A stretch of 42,500 nucleotides of DNA from Phallus indusiatus (taxonomy: Eukaryota > Basidiomycota > Agaricomycetes > Phallales > Phallaceae), in assembly GCA_027605045.1 (NCBI GenBank), contig JAQFWX010000174.1, positions 1 to 42,500 of the forward strand. The letters are read 5' to 3'. Made by a program: the position numbers and the translations under genes. Shown here piece after piece: positions 10,910-22,702 of the stretch (position 1 is the stretch's first letter; every line of letters starts with the position of its first letter). Under the pieces are notes generated by a model, which had not been told where the DNA came from, did no database searches, and saw only the letters and a program-made list of their open reading frames with translations.

Positions 10910-11488
10910 GTTGTATGCTCAGCCGAAAAACAAGCAAGGAGCTTTTGGCGAAGAACAGATCTTGGACGAATGTCTTTGCGCACGGCGTATGCCGACGCGG
11001 CACGAGTCCGGCGGCGCATTGAGCGTCTTCCCTTCTTATCCTCATGCTGCTCAGTGTTTAGTTCATTCTGCCACTTGAATCTTCGTTCTCCAATCCTTAT
11101 TTATCCCATGTTGAATGTATCTCAAAGTCTCACGTAATGCACCTTTAGTCTTTGCCTGAATTATCCGAAAAAATGCACGAAATGGTTCCGATTCCTGAGG
11201 TAGCTTCGACAGTATCGTAATAATTACAGTAGAGAATTCACCCAAACACTGATGATGTCGAGTTGAGATCACCAGTAATCTAGTGATCATTCGTCATTCT
11301 TGCTTCAAGGTCGCAGCTCTCCTCAACTCGGTACTCTTCCTGAATGGACGAGACGGAATTTTTGGGCGCTTATAGCTTAGTCACCCGGCCAAAAAATGAG
11401 TAACGCGTCCAGGCGTTCGCGTCCCGCAATTTAACTTTACACTCTCCACCGCGTCTTCGAACTCGAACTGTCTCCAGCTCACCGCTAA
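10910..11488. promoter_or_regulatory. Shared divergent promoter, RBG1 / RPA-interacting-like gene
   Basis: A 579-base divergent spacer. An MluI cell-cycle box, ACGCGT, lies at 11403-11408, about 80 bases before the ATG at 11489, which would fit a replication-linked gene on that side. Nothing else is supported; the open frames here are short and lack splice or family evidence. Confidence 0.4.
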
Positions 11489-12896
11489 ATGTATTCCACC
11501 CTAACACCAGATTCTTCCCCTCTCGGCTTAAAAGGACCTAAGTCGAGCTTCTTACAAAGTATATACTCCTCAGAACATTCTTCGCCACTATCCCAGCACA
11601 GCGGGACATCTAGGCCGGGCAATTCCGCTCTCTCTCAAATCTCTCACCGAAAGAGACAATACAAATCACAAACCTCGTCTCGAACATTCAATGATGGTCG
11701 CGGTAAAAGGAGATTCGATGATTCGCCTGCTGGACAATTACTTCGTGATCACTTCAAGGCGCACTGCATTGAGCGTGTTCGTCGCGAAAAACGGGGTAAT
11801 GCCATTAGAAAATCTAGAAGTTCGGATCACCATCTGTTTAGTAGTGATGGATTTGACGCGGAGAATGATTATGGGATGGAGATGGACGATGATGAGAAAG
11901 AGGCCGAGGATGATCAGAACGCGCTTTTGGAGATGAGGTATGTTTTGTTTACCGCAGAGATGCTCTCAATTTTAGATATGCTCAACATCATACCTGTTCA
12001 GTTATACACACGCGTTATGCTGAATGAAATAAGGCAGTCCAGACATGCGATGAATGTATCGTTCGAAAGAGAATTTGGGAGCTCAATAGACCCAAGTATG
12101 TACGAAGACATGAACGCGTTGGAGGAAGGATTTACTGGCATGTCGAATTACATCAATTTCATGCAGTCTATGCTCACATTTTTATCTAGGAAACCAATCC
12201 AAAATGGTATCAGAAGAAGAAATTTCTCTCACCGATGCCGAATATGAAGACGCTGTAATAGCAGAATATCTTGCCGAACTTGAAGAATCCGAGTTGCAAG
12301 CTATCCAAGAACGCGTAGCCTATGGCATGGTTGATCTTGATACTGAAGACCCCTCGGACCTTGAGAAGCAATTCACCCCACGTAAGCACCCCGCTCGCCT
12401 CTCGCGCGGCTTAAGATTAACGTCGGAATATTTCTAGACATGAATATAGAACAACCTTCCCCTTCACGTTCAGTGTACAGCCAATTAACCATGTCCTCGC
12501 CTCCAGCTTCCCCATTCTCATTTCGCGCCCTACCCTTCGAAAACAGCACTGACGAAACAACACCAACACCAACGCAACAAACACCAATCACTTCAAGTTG
12601 TCCATTCTGTCATTCTCAAACTCGGCTATGCAATCAAGTTGCCTGTTCAAATTGTATAACAACCCGATCTTTACAATATGCCCAAAAAGTCTGGATGGAT
12701 CCTTATATGCATTCAACATCTTTGAACAGGTGTGGATTTTTTTACTTCTTGCTCTTGCATATACAGGTGGTTAACACCATTATTAAATGTACATAGATCT
12801 CATAATCCTTTGGTAGCGGAGACGCCGACAGGGAATGGTGTTGGTGCGATGGTGCTCTGCAGCTCTGATGGGTGTGATTGGTGTTTCGCTTTGTGA
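11489..12896 (+). CDS. RPA-interacting-protein-like zinc-finger protein
   Basis: Modelled as exons 11489-12095, 12190-12381, 12438-12729 and 12797-12896, up to 396 residues. RPA-interacting proteins (RIPalpha/RPAIN) import the single-strand-binding protein RPA into the nucleus. Seen: a basic helix HFKAHCIERVRREKRGNAIR (N-terminal region), a central acidic Glu-rich segment (DAEYEDAVIAEYLAELEE), and a C-terminal Cys-rich module, CPFCHSQTRLC, CSNC and CSSDGCDWC. The last motif sits where RPAIN ends with Cys-x2-Cys-Asp-Trp. Similarity is judged by eye and modest. One uncertainty: 11938-12001 looks exactly like a 64-nt intron (GTATGT...TTCAG), but removing it breaks the frame by one base, so either it is coding or a base is missing. 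An MCB box lies upstream. Confidence 0.6.
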
Positions 12897-13352
12897 TGTA
12901 TGGAGAGATTTTATTAGTCTATATATAATTAGGATGGAAGGAAGTGTATATCGCACGGCGTGTATTATTTACTTTGACTGTTAATAATGAATATAGACAA
13001 TAACCGCTTAATTGTTTGGCTTGTTCAGTGTGCCCCAGACCATCCGCGCATGATGATGTTCCGTCTGATTGCTTTTGTTGTATATAGCAATGCCATGCGG
13101 GATCACTCGACTGACGGTCCAACGCCTTCCAACGCCTTCCAACACTAGTTGAGCAAGGGACTCGGTACGTTGTGGTATTCCGAAACTCGTAATTCAGGAC
13201 GTATCCACTCTCGGCACGTCGAAATTTGAGATCATTATGTCACGATCGGTGACCATGAGTTGTGCGCGGCGAGGCGGGAGACGCACTAGCTGTCCTCGAC
13301 TCTGCTCGACGCTATACTCAGGCTCTTCTCTAACCCTTGTGTGCTGATAAGT
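12897..13352. other. Intergenic region before the flavin monooxygenase
   Basis: No gene supported. A short imperfect tandem repeat of CGCCTTCCAA-type units (three copies) lies at about 13120-13142. The rest should hold the 3' UTR of the RPA-interacting-like gene and the promoter of the monooxygenase. Confidence 0.4.
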
Positions 13353-15817
13353 ATGAAAGTTGTTATCGTGGGAGCTGGACCGGCTGGCCTCACGGCATGT
13401 AAAACGTTGCTGGAGAATGTGTCGGAGGACTTTCCTTTCGACCCGATTGTTCTAGAGCAGGAAGACGATATTGGAGGTGAGATAGTCCCGGTTGAGATAA
13501 CTACCCGAGAGTTGAGTAATTCTTATAGGAACGTTTCGTTATCGGTCCTACGAGGTGACGAGTGTGCCAGCACGCTGACAAAAAGCTTGAGACCGAGACT
13601 GACGACTTGATTGCGCCTACTAGAATGCCAACTTGGTGTCATCCAAACAGGTTCGTGGTCTTATCTCGAATAAAGATGTCGCAATAATTCGGAATGCACG
13701 CAGTTGACTTCGTTCTCGGATTACCGCCTGCCACTAGATCATCCAGACCATCTCACATTAGAAGTACTTATACCTAACGGTTCATTGTAAATTGCTCACT
13801 AATTACGTGGTCCCTGAAGGAATACGTGGAGTATTTGCGCGGATATGCCAGACACTTCGCGGTCCATGATAGGATCTATCTCAATTGCAAAGTCGTGAAG
13901 ATTTCGAGAGCAGCGGGAGGGGGACATGACGTCACTTACCTACGAAGAAAGGCGAGGACTGAAGACTGGGAGGATGGTTAGTCATTTTTATGAACTAGTT
14001 TTCAACCAAACGCTGACTTTTTCGGAAGCACCCACGACAGTTCATGCTAAATATCTGGTTTTGTGCACTGGCCTTCACGTCATACCATCTATCCCAACAA
14101 TTCCCGGTATCGAATATGTCCTCAACCCCACTGAAGAAATCGAGAAAAGACAAGGCAGACCGAAACCTACCGCTTTCCACTCCGTTGATTACAAGTCAAG
14201 GGACCAGCTGCGTGGCCGCCGTGTTATGATTTTAGGTACGGGTGAGACAGGAATGGATATCGCGTACGAATCAGCAAAAGCTGGGGCTGAAGAGGCTGTG
14301 TTATGCACTAGGGGAGGGTGCGAGCTCATGTTTGTTTCTGAGGAATAATTTAATTAATATTTCTCCCAGCTTCTTGTCATTCCCAAAAGCCTTGGTGTGT
14401 CGTTTATGGGCAGGCTTTATCGCTGAAGATTTTGATTGTTCTTCCACTGCAGAACGACTTCAGTATCTTCGGTTTCAAATTCAACTCTAAACGTCCTGTA
14501 CCTATCGACTCTTTAATCACAAATTTGGGAGAAACGGCATACGTGGTAAGTCGCCATCTTGTTTGTGTTGCGCAGCGGATGATTAGTTACGGTCTATGTA
14601 GCATCCTTGGGTTGAAAGGTCGCACCTGCGCTGGTTTGTATCGGATTTTGTGATTAAAATACTATTGTGGTTTTTGACAGGCACCACGGTAAATATTGAG
14701 ATTGCATACAGTCATGCACGAATAGGGTCACTAATTTTTTAATCTAGGCTGGTTGTAACCAGTGGGTCGGAGAACTGAGCAAAGAACGACTGGGTCGAGC
14801 ATATGTATTCCTCAATAAAGTAAGCGAAATCGATAACCCGAGACATTCTCTGAACACCCTATCTTCGTAGTCGCATAAAGCCATGCCGTATATCAATCGA
14901 CCTTATCGGAATCGATCCAGTTTTATGGATTTAATTTCGCATTATAGTGATCTCCCTGAAGATTGCCCTCCTCATACGAATTTTGTAGTTGACCTTGCAC
15001 CGTTTCCAACACATTTCCTTCCTTCGGGACGTGCGGTCTTTCCGAAGCTGAATCGCAAGGATGCAATTAGGATGGAGAAACGCGACTTCCGTCCTGACAC
15101 TGTCATATATGCTACCGGTTATACCCAGGATTTCAGCTTCCTTGGAGAAGATTATCCAAAGCCGTCCGTTGCAGATATACGAAACATATGTCGTTCGGGA
15201 GACGAAGATATTGCGTTTATCGGATTTGTTCGGCCTGGGGTTGGTGAGTGTCCAAATTCTGAGTGCACACCACCCAGACAAGTTGTAATATTTAAACAAG
15301 GCGCGATTCCTCCCATCGCTGAAATGCAATCCATGTTCTGGGTATCGTTATTGAAAGGCAGAGTAAAAAGACCATTTTCGCCCCCTCATTATTATTTGTT
15401 GGTCAAAGAGTCAGCCAGGATTAAGTACGGAGTAGACCATTCCACGTATATGTCTACACTAGCGAAGGATATTGGGGCCGCACCTGTGAGTTTAACGTAG
15501 ATATTGCGTCCCTTTACACTGACACCAGATCTTGTCAGGGTCTGTTCGAACTTTGGTGGGCACACGGATCACATGTATTGATATGTTATGTCTTTGGGGC
15601 CGCGTTCACCACTTTCTATCGCCTTCTTGGACCATTCAAGTCGGATGCGGCCCCTGGAATTGCGAAGACGGAACTATGGGATACAATCAAGCGACGAGGA
15701 TTCCTTGGAAATTTAATAATGGGTGCAATTCCCATGCTGTTTTATCTTTCCATAAACGCTACAGCGTACACAGCGGAATCGGTATTGAAGTTGTTAAGTG
15801 GACGTTTATTAGTATGA
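13353..15817 (+). CDS. Flavin-containing monooxygenase (FMO-like)
   Basis: Thirteen exons, all in frame, about 598 residues: 13353-13476, 13529-13554, 13624-13650, 13704-13763, 13820-13976, 14029-14317, 14370-14394, 14453-14545, 14602-14688, 14748-14819, 14871-15243, 15301-15485, 15539-15817. Class B flavoprotein monooxygenases use FAD and NADPH to oxygenate soft heteroatoms. Seen: an N-terminal FAD fold MKVVIVGAGPAGLT, the FMO-type stretch FHSVDYKS just before the NADPH fold VMILGTGETGMD, and the late motif VIYATGYTQDF. Two hydrophobic segments occur near the C-terminus (around HVLICYVFGAAF and LIMGAIPMLFYLSINA), so the enzyme may be membrane-anchored. Substrate unknown. The neighbours show no metabolite cluster, so a general detoxifying or secondary role cannot be told apart. 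Confidence 0.88.
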
Positions 15818-16245
15818 GACTATGTTTCTGCTTTTGTTCTCAAAAATCACAATTAGAGATCAAATTAAAAACTTACTAGTAGAATCTTATTTGTATATCA
15901 GTTTAAATACAAAAGCCGAACAGCTCCGAGTGGCTGTATTTTTTTTGATTTGAGCTATCGTCTAATCACAGCCTCTTTCGCTCATAATAGCCTAAGTGAT
16001 CTGCCAGCTGGCAGAAGACAATAAAGGGACGTCCGACGGAAGCAAAATAGAGTCCACACAGATTACGTAAGAAATTAGTTGTAACCACCTTCGCGTGTCC
16101 GACTGTTCGCTCTTTGTCGCTCTTTCATTACCAACTATCATCTCTTGGTTGGACATACGTTCTTTTCAACAAAGACTTTAAATACCTTGTCTACGGTTTA
16201 CCGTTCTTCCTCTCTTTTTGCTTTACTGAACCATTACGATCAGCG
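15818..16245. other. Intergenic region before KCH1
   Basis: No gene supported. It presumably contains the monooxygenase 3' end and the promoter and leader of the K+ transporter gene. Confidence 0.4.
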
Positions 16246-17991
16246 ATGTGTGGTGGTCCTGCATGGAAACGAGAAGTGGTCCCCGATCACAAAGTAAACA
16301 CACAACTTGTCTCCTCGAAAAATTCATTCTTATATTTTTTGATTTGTCTAGTTTGATTTTATTGACATCCGGGAATTTCACTCAAAGTCATTCGGCACTC
16401 GCTTCCGGTACGAATTTTCGTTGGTGTATATTCGGATGCAACGAACGGCGCGCTAACATTGCGATCTAGATACTTCATTTTCTATTGCTCTATTCTCACT
16501 TCATTCCTTGTCTATATTTCCGATATCTTTACGGCCATTACGTATCTAACTACTAAGGATTGGTCTAATATTATCCAAAAAAGTTGTCAGAAAGGCCTAA
16601 ATAATGGATGTGTCGTCATTCCTTTCACGGTTGCCAAGTGGTTATTCGTAGGCTGTATTATCTTCTCATTCCTCCTTGTAGGCATTTTTCTTCTTCATTA
16701 GCTATAATTCATTGCTGACTACTTTTCAGCTAGGGTATGAAGCGCGTAAAGCCAAGAAGATTATCGCCAGTCGAGACATTTCTTATGCATTTACGAACGT
16801 CATGACCCAAAATTATTACAGTCTCCGTAAGCCTCAACAAATATACTTGACACTCACTTTGGTGATGATCTTTTCCCAGGTTCATATGACCACTTTTGTT
16901 TGTTTTGCACGATCAGCAACTCTACCAAGAAGAAGGATGATTTCGCATTCTTCATCTTCTTCACATTCAAAGGTGGGTTCGTCGCGCCTTAAACATACAT
17001 GAATTTTTGTTTATAAATCAATAGGCTGGAAACGTCTGTTACTCGCTGATGGCCCGCGTCAATCAATCAACATTCTCAACCTGTACGGGTTCTACCTTTC
17101 CAAAGAGAAAGATGGATCCTTTCTTGATCTGAAAAAATATTCGGACAATTTTATCACATCGGCACTGATTGTCGCGACTCTGTTCACGGTCCTGGTGTTT
17201 ACCATCTCTTTGATTCTTTTGATCACGGCGGGTATCTTCTACGTGCCCTTACTGTGTTATATTCGAGGCAATCTCAAAGAATATTGCTGCCACAAGGTTG
17301 ACAAAGTATGTATCGAACGCGATTTGATAATTTCCCACTAATTCACTAACCCTATCTATCGTAGCGGATAGCAGAATTGATTAAACGCAAGACTAAACAA
17401 AGATTAGCCAAACAAGCGGCATTGGAGGCCAAGGAAGCTGCCGGCGATTATTCTCATCTGAAAAACAAACAGGGTCAGATCGTCGGCACCGTTTTGCCTA
17501 AGCCAACCCTCCCTAATGTATCTCTCGATGATGAGGAAATCAAACCTCAGCGCTCGAAGCAAGCCACACCAGCACCCTCGTGGCCACCGACGGACTACAC
17601 TTCGACGGATTACGCTTCCACAGTAAATCTCGACTACCCAGACTATCCTCCACCCATGCCAGAATACCAACCATATTCCCATATGCCACCACAAGCCCAA
17701 TATTATGGCTACTCTCAGTCAGTGAACACACTGCCGCAAGATGAAGGATTTGATAAATATGACGAAGCTGAATACGGAAGCACATATCACTTGACAAGTG
17801 CGGCTAATACAGCACCTTCGGCGGACGTTGCTCAATATCAAACTTCGGCACCTCCTTATTCAAACCCATATGCGGCACCCAATCCTTATGAGTATAATGC
17901 ACATACCCAATATCCACAAAGTGCATATGGGGGCGTTAATGGGAGTGCAGCGGGAAGAGGATATGATTATGGTAATAGCAACCAATACTAG
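16246..17991 (+). CDS. KCH1: Kch1/Prm6-family fungal potassium transporter
   Basis: Seven exons, all in frame, 469 residues: 16246-16293, 16352-16407, 16470-16677, 16730-16826, 16880-16972, 17025-17305, 17365-17991. Kch1/Prm6 proteins mediate low-affinity K+ uptake and help trigger Ca2+ influx during pheromone or ER stress in yeast. Seen: the family N-terminus GGPAWKREVVPDHKFDFIDI, four hydrophobic segments (around SILTSFLVYISDIFTAI, KWLFVGCIIFSFLL, ALIVATLFTVLVFTISL, LLITAGIFYVPLL), then CYIRGNLKEYCCHKVDKRI and a basic helix. The last ~170 residues are a Tyr/Pro/Gln-rich disordered tail. The tail is longer than in yeast. No lesion seen. No splice ambiguity except exon 2, whose donor CG|GTACGA was chosen because it alone joins RFRYFIFYCS. 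Confidence 0.88.
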
Positions 17992-18562
17992 ATAGATAGA
18001 TACTAATTTAAAGTATTGATCTGTATAAATACTTATAAGTACTCACAAGAGCGCTAGTTGCTCTTTTCTCAATTTTTTTTTCAAATTTCAAAATGTGCAG
18101 CTTTTGTAAAAGAACAAAGATATTTCTATTTTTCGATGGAGTAATTACATAAAAAGAATGTACGCAAAGCCATGGTTTTTCCCATCCGTCAACGCCACAT
18201 AGTAGCATCCCAAAGAAGGGAGTACGGTAGGACAAGGAATATGGCGCATCCGCCGCACCCGCTCAACCCCCCGAAAGAGGCGAACTGGAGAACGACAGCT
18301 GTTCTCGTGAGCTCTCCCCCAGAAGGAGAAAGCCTCGCTCCCGAGACCTGTAATTTCAAACGTAATGAAGGTTCGCCGCCCTTTTGCAAGGACAGCAATT
18401 CACGCTACGGAAAGTCTGCGGGACACTTGGGGAAAAAAAGGAAAACTCAGAATCAGCCTTTCTTATAGGGAAAAATAAACGCCCTGATCGATGCACAGAC
18501 CATGGGCGTGTTGTGGACCGCATCGGGCGCTTTTTGCGTCGCGTGTTTAGTAGCTTTGTCGC
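17992..18562. other. Intergenic region between KCH1 and SPC19
   Basis: About 570 bases with several overlapping short open frames on both strands, none with a splice pattern or family signature. A GCGTCGCGTG stretch near 18534-18544 lies just before SPC19 but is not a perfect MCB box. Confidence 0.4.
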
Positions 18563-19300
18563 ATGTATCGTCCGTCGACTGCGTTCAGCACGAAACCTCG
18601 CGAGTCTGTCTTTTTTAGCGGGGCATTGCGACAAGAAGATGATTCGTTATCACTACCGTTTCTTGAAGCCTGTGTCTCAGCGGCACACGAAAGTTCCTCC
18701 AGAGTAATAAATTATGTCTATTCTATCTCAATAGCGACTGATTGCCTTTCGTCAGCTGTACGATGCCCAATGCTCTCTTAGACGCGGCGTATCCGATCTT
18801 CCTAGATTGACAAAGATCCTTAGGAACGAACAAGTAAGAAAACCACGCATAAATTTACTGTATTTCTCTGGTTTCGAAGGACAAATGTTGTTCAGTTGTT
18901 TGTTTTGATCAATGAAAGCCACACCGAAATGTGTCGCGCTCAGTTAGGAGAAGAGGTTGGCCCTCAGATTTTGGAATTAATCGAAAGAGGCGAAAAGGGT
19001 ATAAAGCACTTGGAAAAGAAAGCCGTCTTGCTAAAGTCAAAGGTTCTCATAACGTATGGTTAATCGCAAGTCGTGCCCTGACATCATGTCTCTTTAGCTC
19101 CAAGCAGCTCAACTGAATTCTGCCGCGCTGCCACCAGCAAGAAAACTGGACGCGTTGATTAAAGAAAGAAAAGCTCTGGAGCGAGAAGTTCAAAAACTGA
19201 ATGCAGAAATCAGAGTGATGGTAAGTTGCTAATCTATTTATTACTTGTTCGACGAAATCGAATGCAGACATACACACAGGAGGAAAAACTAGAGCAGTGA
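18563..19300 (+). CDS. SPC19: DASH complex subunit Spc19
   Basis: Five exons, in frame, 173 residues: 18563-18703, 18756-18833, 18896-19042, 19098-19220, 19268-19300. Spc19 is one of ten DASH/Dam1 subunits that form a ring coupling kinetochores to microtubule plus ends. Seen: LPFLEACVSAAHES, then LRRGVSDLPRLTKILRNEQLF (the strongest family match), the helical stretch GPQILELIERGEKGIKHLEK, and a C-terminal coiled coil (ARKLDALIKERKALEREV). Length fits Spc19 (about 165-175). The start is the ATG of MYRPSTAFSTKPRESVF, a Ser-rich leader usual in basidiomycete copies. It converges with MGM101, with 55 bases between stops. Confidence 0.82.
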
Positions 19301-19355
19301 ATGATGAAGAGAAGTGCGAACTAATATAAACTACGTGTTATTATTTTATGATACC

Positions 19356-20392
19356 TTATTCCTTCCATGGATATCCTAACTTATCATCTTTTCTTCTCCA
19401 AAGTTTCCTCCTATCAAACACATAGCATCATATCAATATCTTGTCATTTTACATCATATATTGTTTTGAACATACTTTTTCTTTGTCGGAACATGTTCCA
19501 CAAATACCTCAACGCAATGTTTTTGTTTGAACTCCCGGATAAATCGTGGATCCCTGCAGGAGAATGCGAATCAATAATCATTCGCGCAACCCACCGTAAT
19601 GCAATCTTACCAAAGCTCACTCGCAATCCCTAGATCTTTGCAGCATCGTATTAAGGCGTTACTTTTGCAAGCTTCCGTAGCCGTAGCAATACCAGATGGG
19701 TCAAAATATTCCTGCTCTCCACGTGCAATGCCAACTAGGCTAGAATGTTATTTAAGTATCGCAACGTAGCAGAGAATGTAAATTGTAACTGACCGACCCA
19801 AACACACTAATGCATATTCTCGACTCACTATTTTTGGTCCGACGTTTGTTTCGCTGCGAGGTGCCAAACCCCACCCTCCTGGACCGAATGCTTTGTTTAG
19901 AATACGACGGTATTTAATTTCAGGAAGATAGATAAGCCCGTCTGAAATGGATCTTTATATTTATAACACTCTAGGTTTTAATGATGCCACGAACTTGCCT
20001 GGTTTAATTTCTATGTCATCTGGGCTTAGAGGCTGCTGCAGAACATCGGCCGTCTCTTTTGGAAATGGTTGAGCAGAAAGTCCAAAATAACTTCTCGACC
20101 AATCAGTAGAACTTCCATCTCCTAGTATTTCTGGAATCAATGCATGATGACCATTGCCATTACCATTATTGATGATGATTTCTGGTGCACTTTGTGGTAC
20201 AGTCACGTCCGACACATCTAGCTCGGTTTCGGCCGGAATGACGACAGAATCCCCATTATTTATGGCAGAGTACGAAGACGCAGATCGACGGTGAATATTG
20301 GTAAAAGTCAGGTTTATATGTCTTTTAGGGATATTTGAACGCGTGTTAAAGCTCAAGGGAACGCGCTTTGCACGGGCATAGCGAGCAAGCAT
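19356..20392 (-). CDS. MGM101: Mitochondrial nucleoid recombination protein Mgm101
   Basis: Five exons on the - strand: 20392-19999, 19941-19794, 19739-19611, 19553-19476, 19410-19356; in frame, 267 residues. Mgm101 is a Rad52-related single-strand annealing protein needed to keep mitochondrial DNA. Seen: an Arg-rich N-terminus [19 protein letters not shown] (likely matrix presequence), [17 protein letters not shown], then the conserved core [40 protein letters not shown] and [18 protein letters not shown], and a basic tail [13 protein letters not shown]. The first intron (19998-19942) has a GC donor, G|GCAAGT; without it the frame stops after [14 protein letters not shown]. The region between residues 35 and 100 is variable linker. 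No lesion seen. Confidence 0.93.
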
Positions 20393-20814
20393 CGTAAAGA
20401 ATTGAAGCTATGTTTCTTTTGATTCCGAATTCGGCGTCTCTTTCCTCTTGCGGGATTTGCCAGTTAGAACTAGAGAAACACACATGTCGTTTAGAGTGTG
20501 TGTATAATGTTCGCTATCTCAAACCTTCGCTCTTGAATGTACATATGAACATTTTTTCGCGTCAACTTTTGAGAGCTTATCTTTTTGTTGCCACGTGAAC
20601 AAGTCTACCTACGATGTTCACGGTTGACAAGTTTAGCAACATTTTCAAAAATTATTTCTGGACACAATAATCCAATTGCAATGCTAATAATAAATTATGT
20701 GATGTCCAAATATCAGAAAATAAATAACGAGATGTCTGTGATCAGAATTCAGAACACGAAAATAATATTGTCCTTCCATACTACTTGCTTGAGAGGTACC
20801 GATCTGCATACCAA
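20393..20814. other. Intergenic region between DHHC gene and MGM101
   Basis: About 420 bases containing the MGM101 promoter and the 3' end of the DHHC gene, both - strand. No gene supported. Confidence 0.4.
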
Positions 20815-22491
20815 TCATCGGCTTTCTTCCTCAGTAATTTCCCGTAATACTTTGGCAAACCTTTGAAGTTTCGCATCGATGTTTGGTGTTTTTTCGAAAT
20901 CCCATCCATTCCCTTTCTGGTGTCCACCGGTGAGAAGCAATTTCAGCCACGAAAGTTTCTTTCCCCGCCATTTCACTCGACTACCCCAAATGAAATCACC
21001 ATCCTCTTTTCCTGCGGCTTCCCCGCCAAACACTTCCGCCCAATTTTTTCCAGCCCAAATCATACATGCGAATTTTCCCGTGCGTACGGAGCACAAACCT
21101 TCGCTGAGCAGACGATAACTCGTATTCCTCTGGTGGTTTATACGGTGGAGTAGGTAGCGAAGGATGAGGGATAAGCTCTGGAGAATTTTTAGTATGAGAA
21201 TCCAGACGCTGTAAGCGGATATCATTCTCATTTAATGACTCGATGGGATCTATTCCATCGAAAGAGAGGAGAATCCAGAGATTTCGACGGTATAGTAAAC
21301 TCGGAAGCTATTCTTAAACTTGGACGAGAGCTCACAGCGGATGGGAGAGGGGGCACGTGAGGCTTCGGAGGTGGAAGATAGCGGAGAACGCGAAACGGGG
21401 ATATATGTTCCAACGTTGTTTGGTTTGTTCTGTATTCTATCAGTTGGCGTGAATTGATATAAGGGTAAATTCACTTACGTGATTAGGTAAAAATGGTAGA
21501 ATGTAAATGACCCAAGACTAAGGGCAAAGACCGCTCCCGTTAGAGCAATAAAAAGAGCATGAAGTGGTGATGTGTTTGGATCCTTAAGATTAATTTAGTA
21601 TGGACCTCGAGAAGAAGAATAAAAGTGATATCATACGGCCGTAAATGGATCTTTGACAAGATGTATGACGATGCCTATCCCCACCGCTGACATATATATT
21701 GATAGAAGCATGGCCGCGGATACAAAGTGAATGAATGCGGGATAATTCCTGAACCCCTTGAGTTTCGATGTTAGCTAAGAAGATCGCACTATCAAGGATT
21801 ATTGGTGTTTTTTTACCACGCAATTGCCACCTAGCCAAGGACAATGATGATCTTTAATCAATAAAGATGATAAGCATCCTTCATACACCGAGTGAGAACA
21901 CACAACGCACCCATTTTTAACACACAAAGTCCACACGAGGAACAATGATGGGCTCTTTCAGGTCGACGCATAGAGCATTTCTTGCACCATTTGCCTATAA
22001 TGGCCAGCCTATCTATTTCAGCCTGAGATATATTCTCAGAGGCAGCCTCTTCAGTCGCTCTATCGGCCTCCAAAAGAGCCTGCTCCGATTCTGGCCGAGC
22101 GGTAAAATGCCCTGGTTTGCCTCTGGCCTGCAGAGGTCGGACAAATCCAGGATCACGGGTAACACAGATAGTGAGATAAGTTAAGGTCAATAGTACTAAG
22201 ATGCTGACTGATACTGAATGAATGATGAATTTTGCCGTTGAATGAGTGGTTACGAAATAGAATGACGATAGCATGATAAAATACGGGAACTGAGGCATGA
22301 GGATGAGAAACACAGCAACTTTTAATCAATACTAAGTATTCAGGTTGCCAAAAAACAAAGACGACTAAGGACATACAAGCTAAAGGCACGTAGGTATACC
22401 ATGCTTTCCTTGGGCGACCCTTCGAGACGTCACCATTATTGGGCTGACTGTGCTTGACGATATCTTCGACAGAGAAAGTAAGCAAGGGCAT
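20815..22491 (-). CDS. DHHC-type protein S-palmitoyltransferase
   Basis: Seven exons on the - strand: 22491-22377, 22318-21911, 21851-21817, 21756-21637, 21582-21479, 21429-21357, 21307-20815; about 449 residues. These enzymes attach palmitate to cytosolic cysteines of membrane proteins. Seen: four hydrophobic segments, the Cys-rich domain GKWCKKCSMRRPERAHHCSSC, the catalytic DHHCPW (intron just before it), the TTxE motif as NQTTLEHISPF, and a C-terminal block HGKIRMYDLGWKK...NWAEVFGG. Odd points: the sequence after DHHCPW is LGGNCVG, one residue longer than the usual spacing. An A run at 21044-21049 is two bases short (or one long) for the frame across GWKK-NWAEVF, probably a base-calling loss. 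The gene is head to head, 211 bases away, with the unknown gene at 22703. Which yeast Pfa protein it matches is unclear. Confidence 0.87.
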
Positions 22492-22702
22492 CTGTTTCCA
22501 TATAGGACCAATTGCCCGGCAAAAATATCTCTGGACGGCGGCGATTCGATTAAATATGTCAGGGCTGGGAAGGACGACAACGGGAAAGTAAATAGTGCTT
22601 GGTAGTGACTGAGACTTGTCACAATTGAAGGCTTGTTGTCCACAGACAGGTTACAGGTATTTAATCCACCACTTTCGTCCCCCTATCATATTAAACACAG
22701 CT

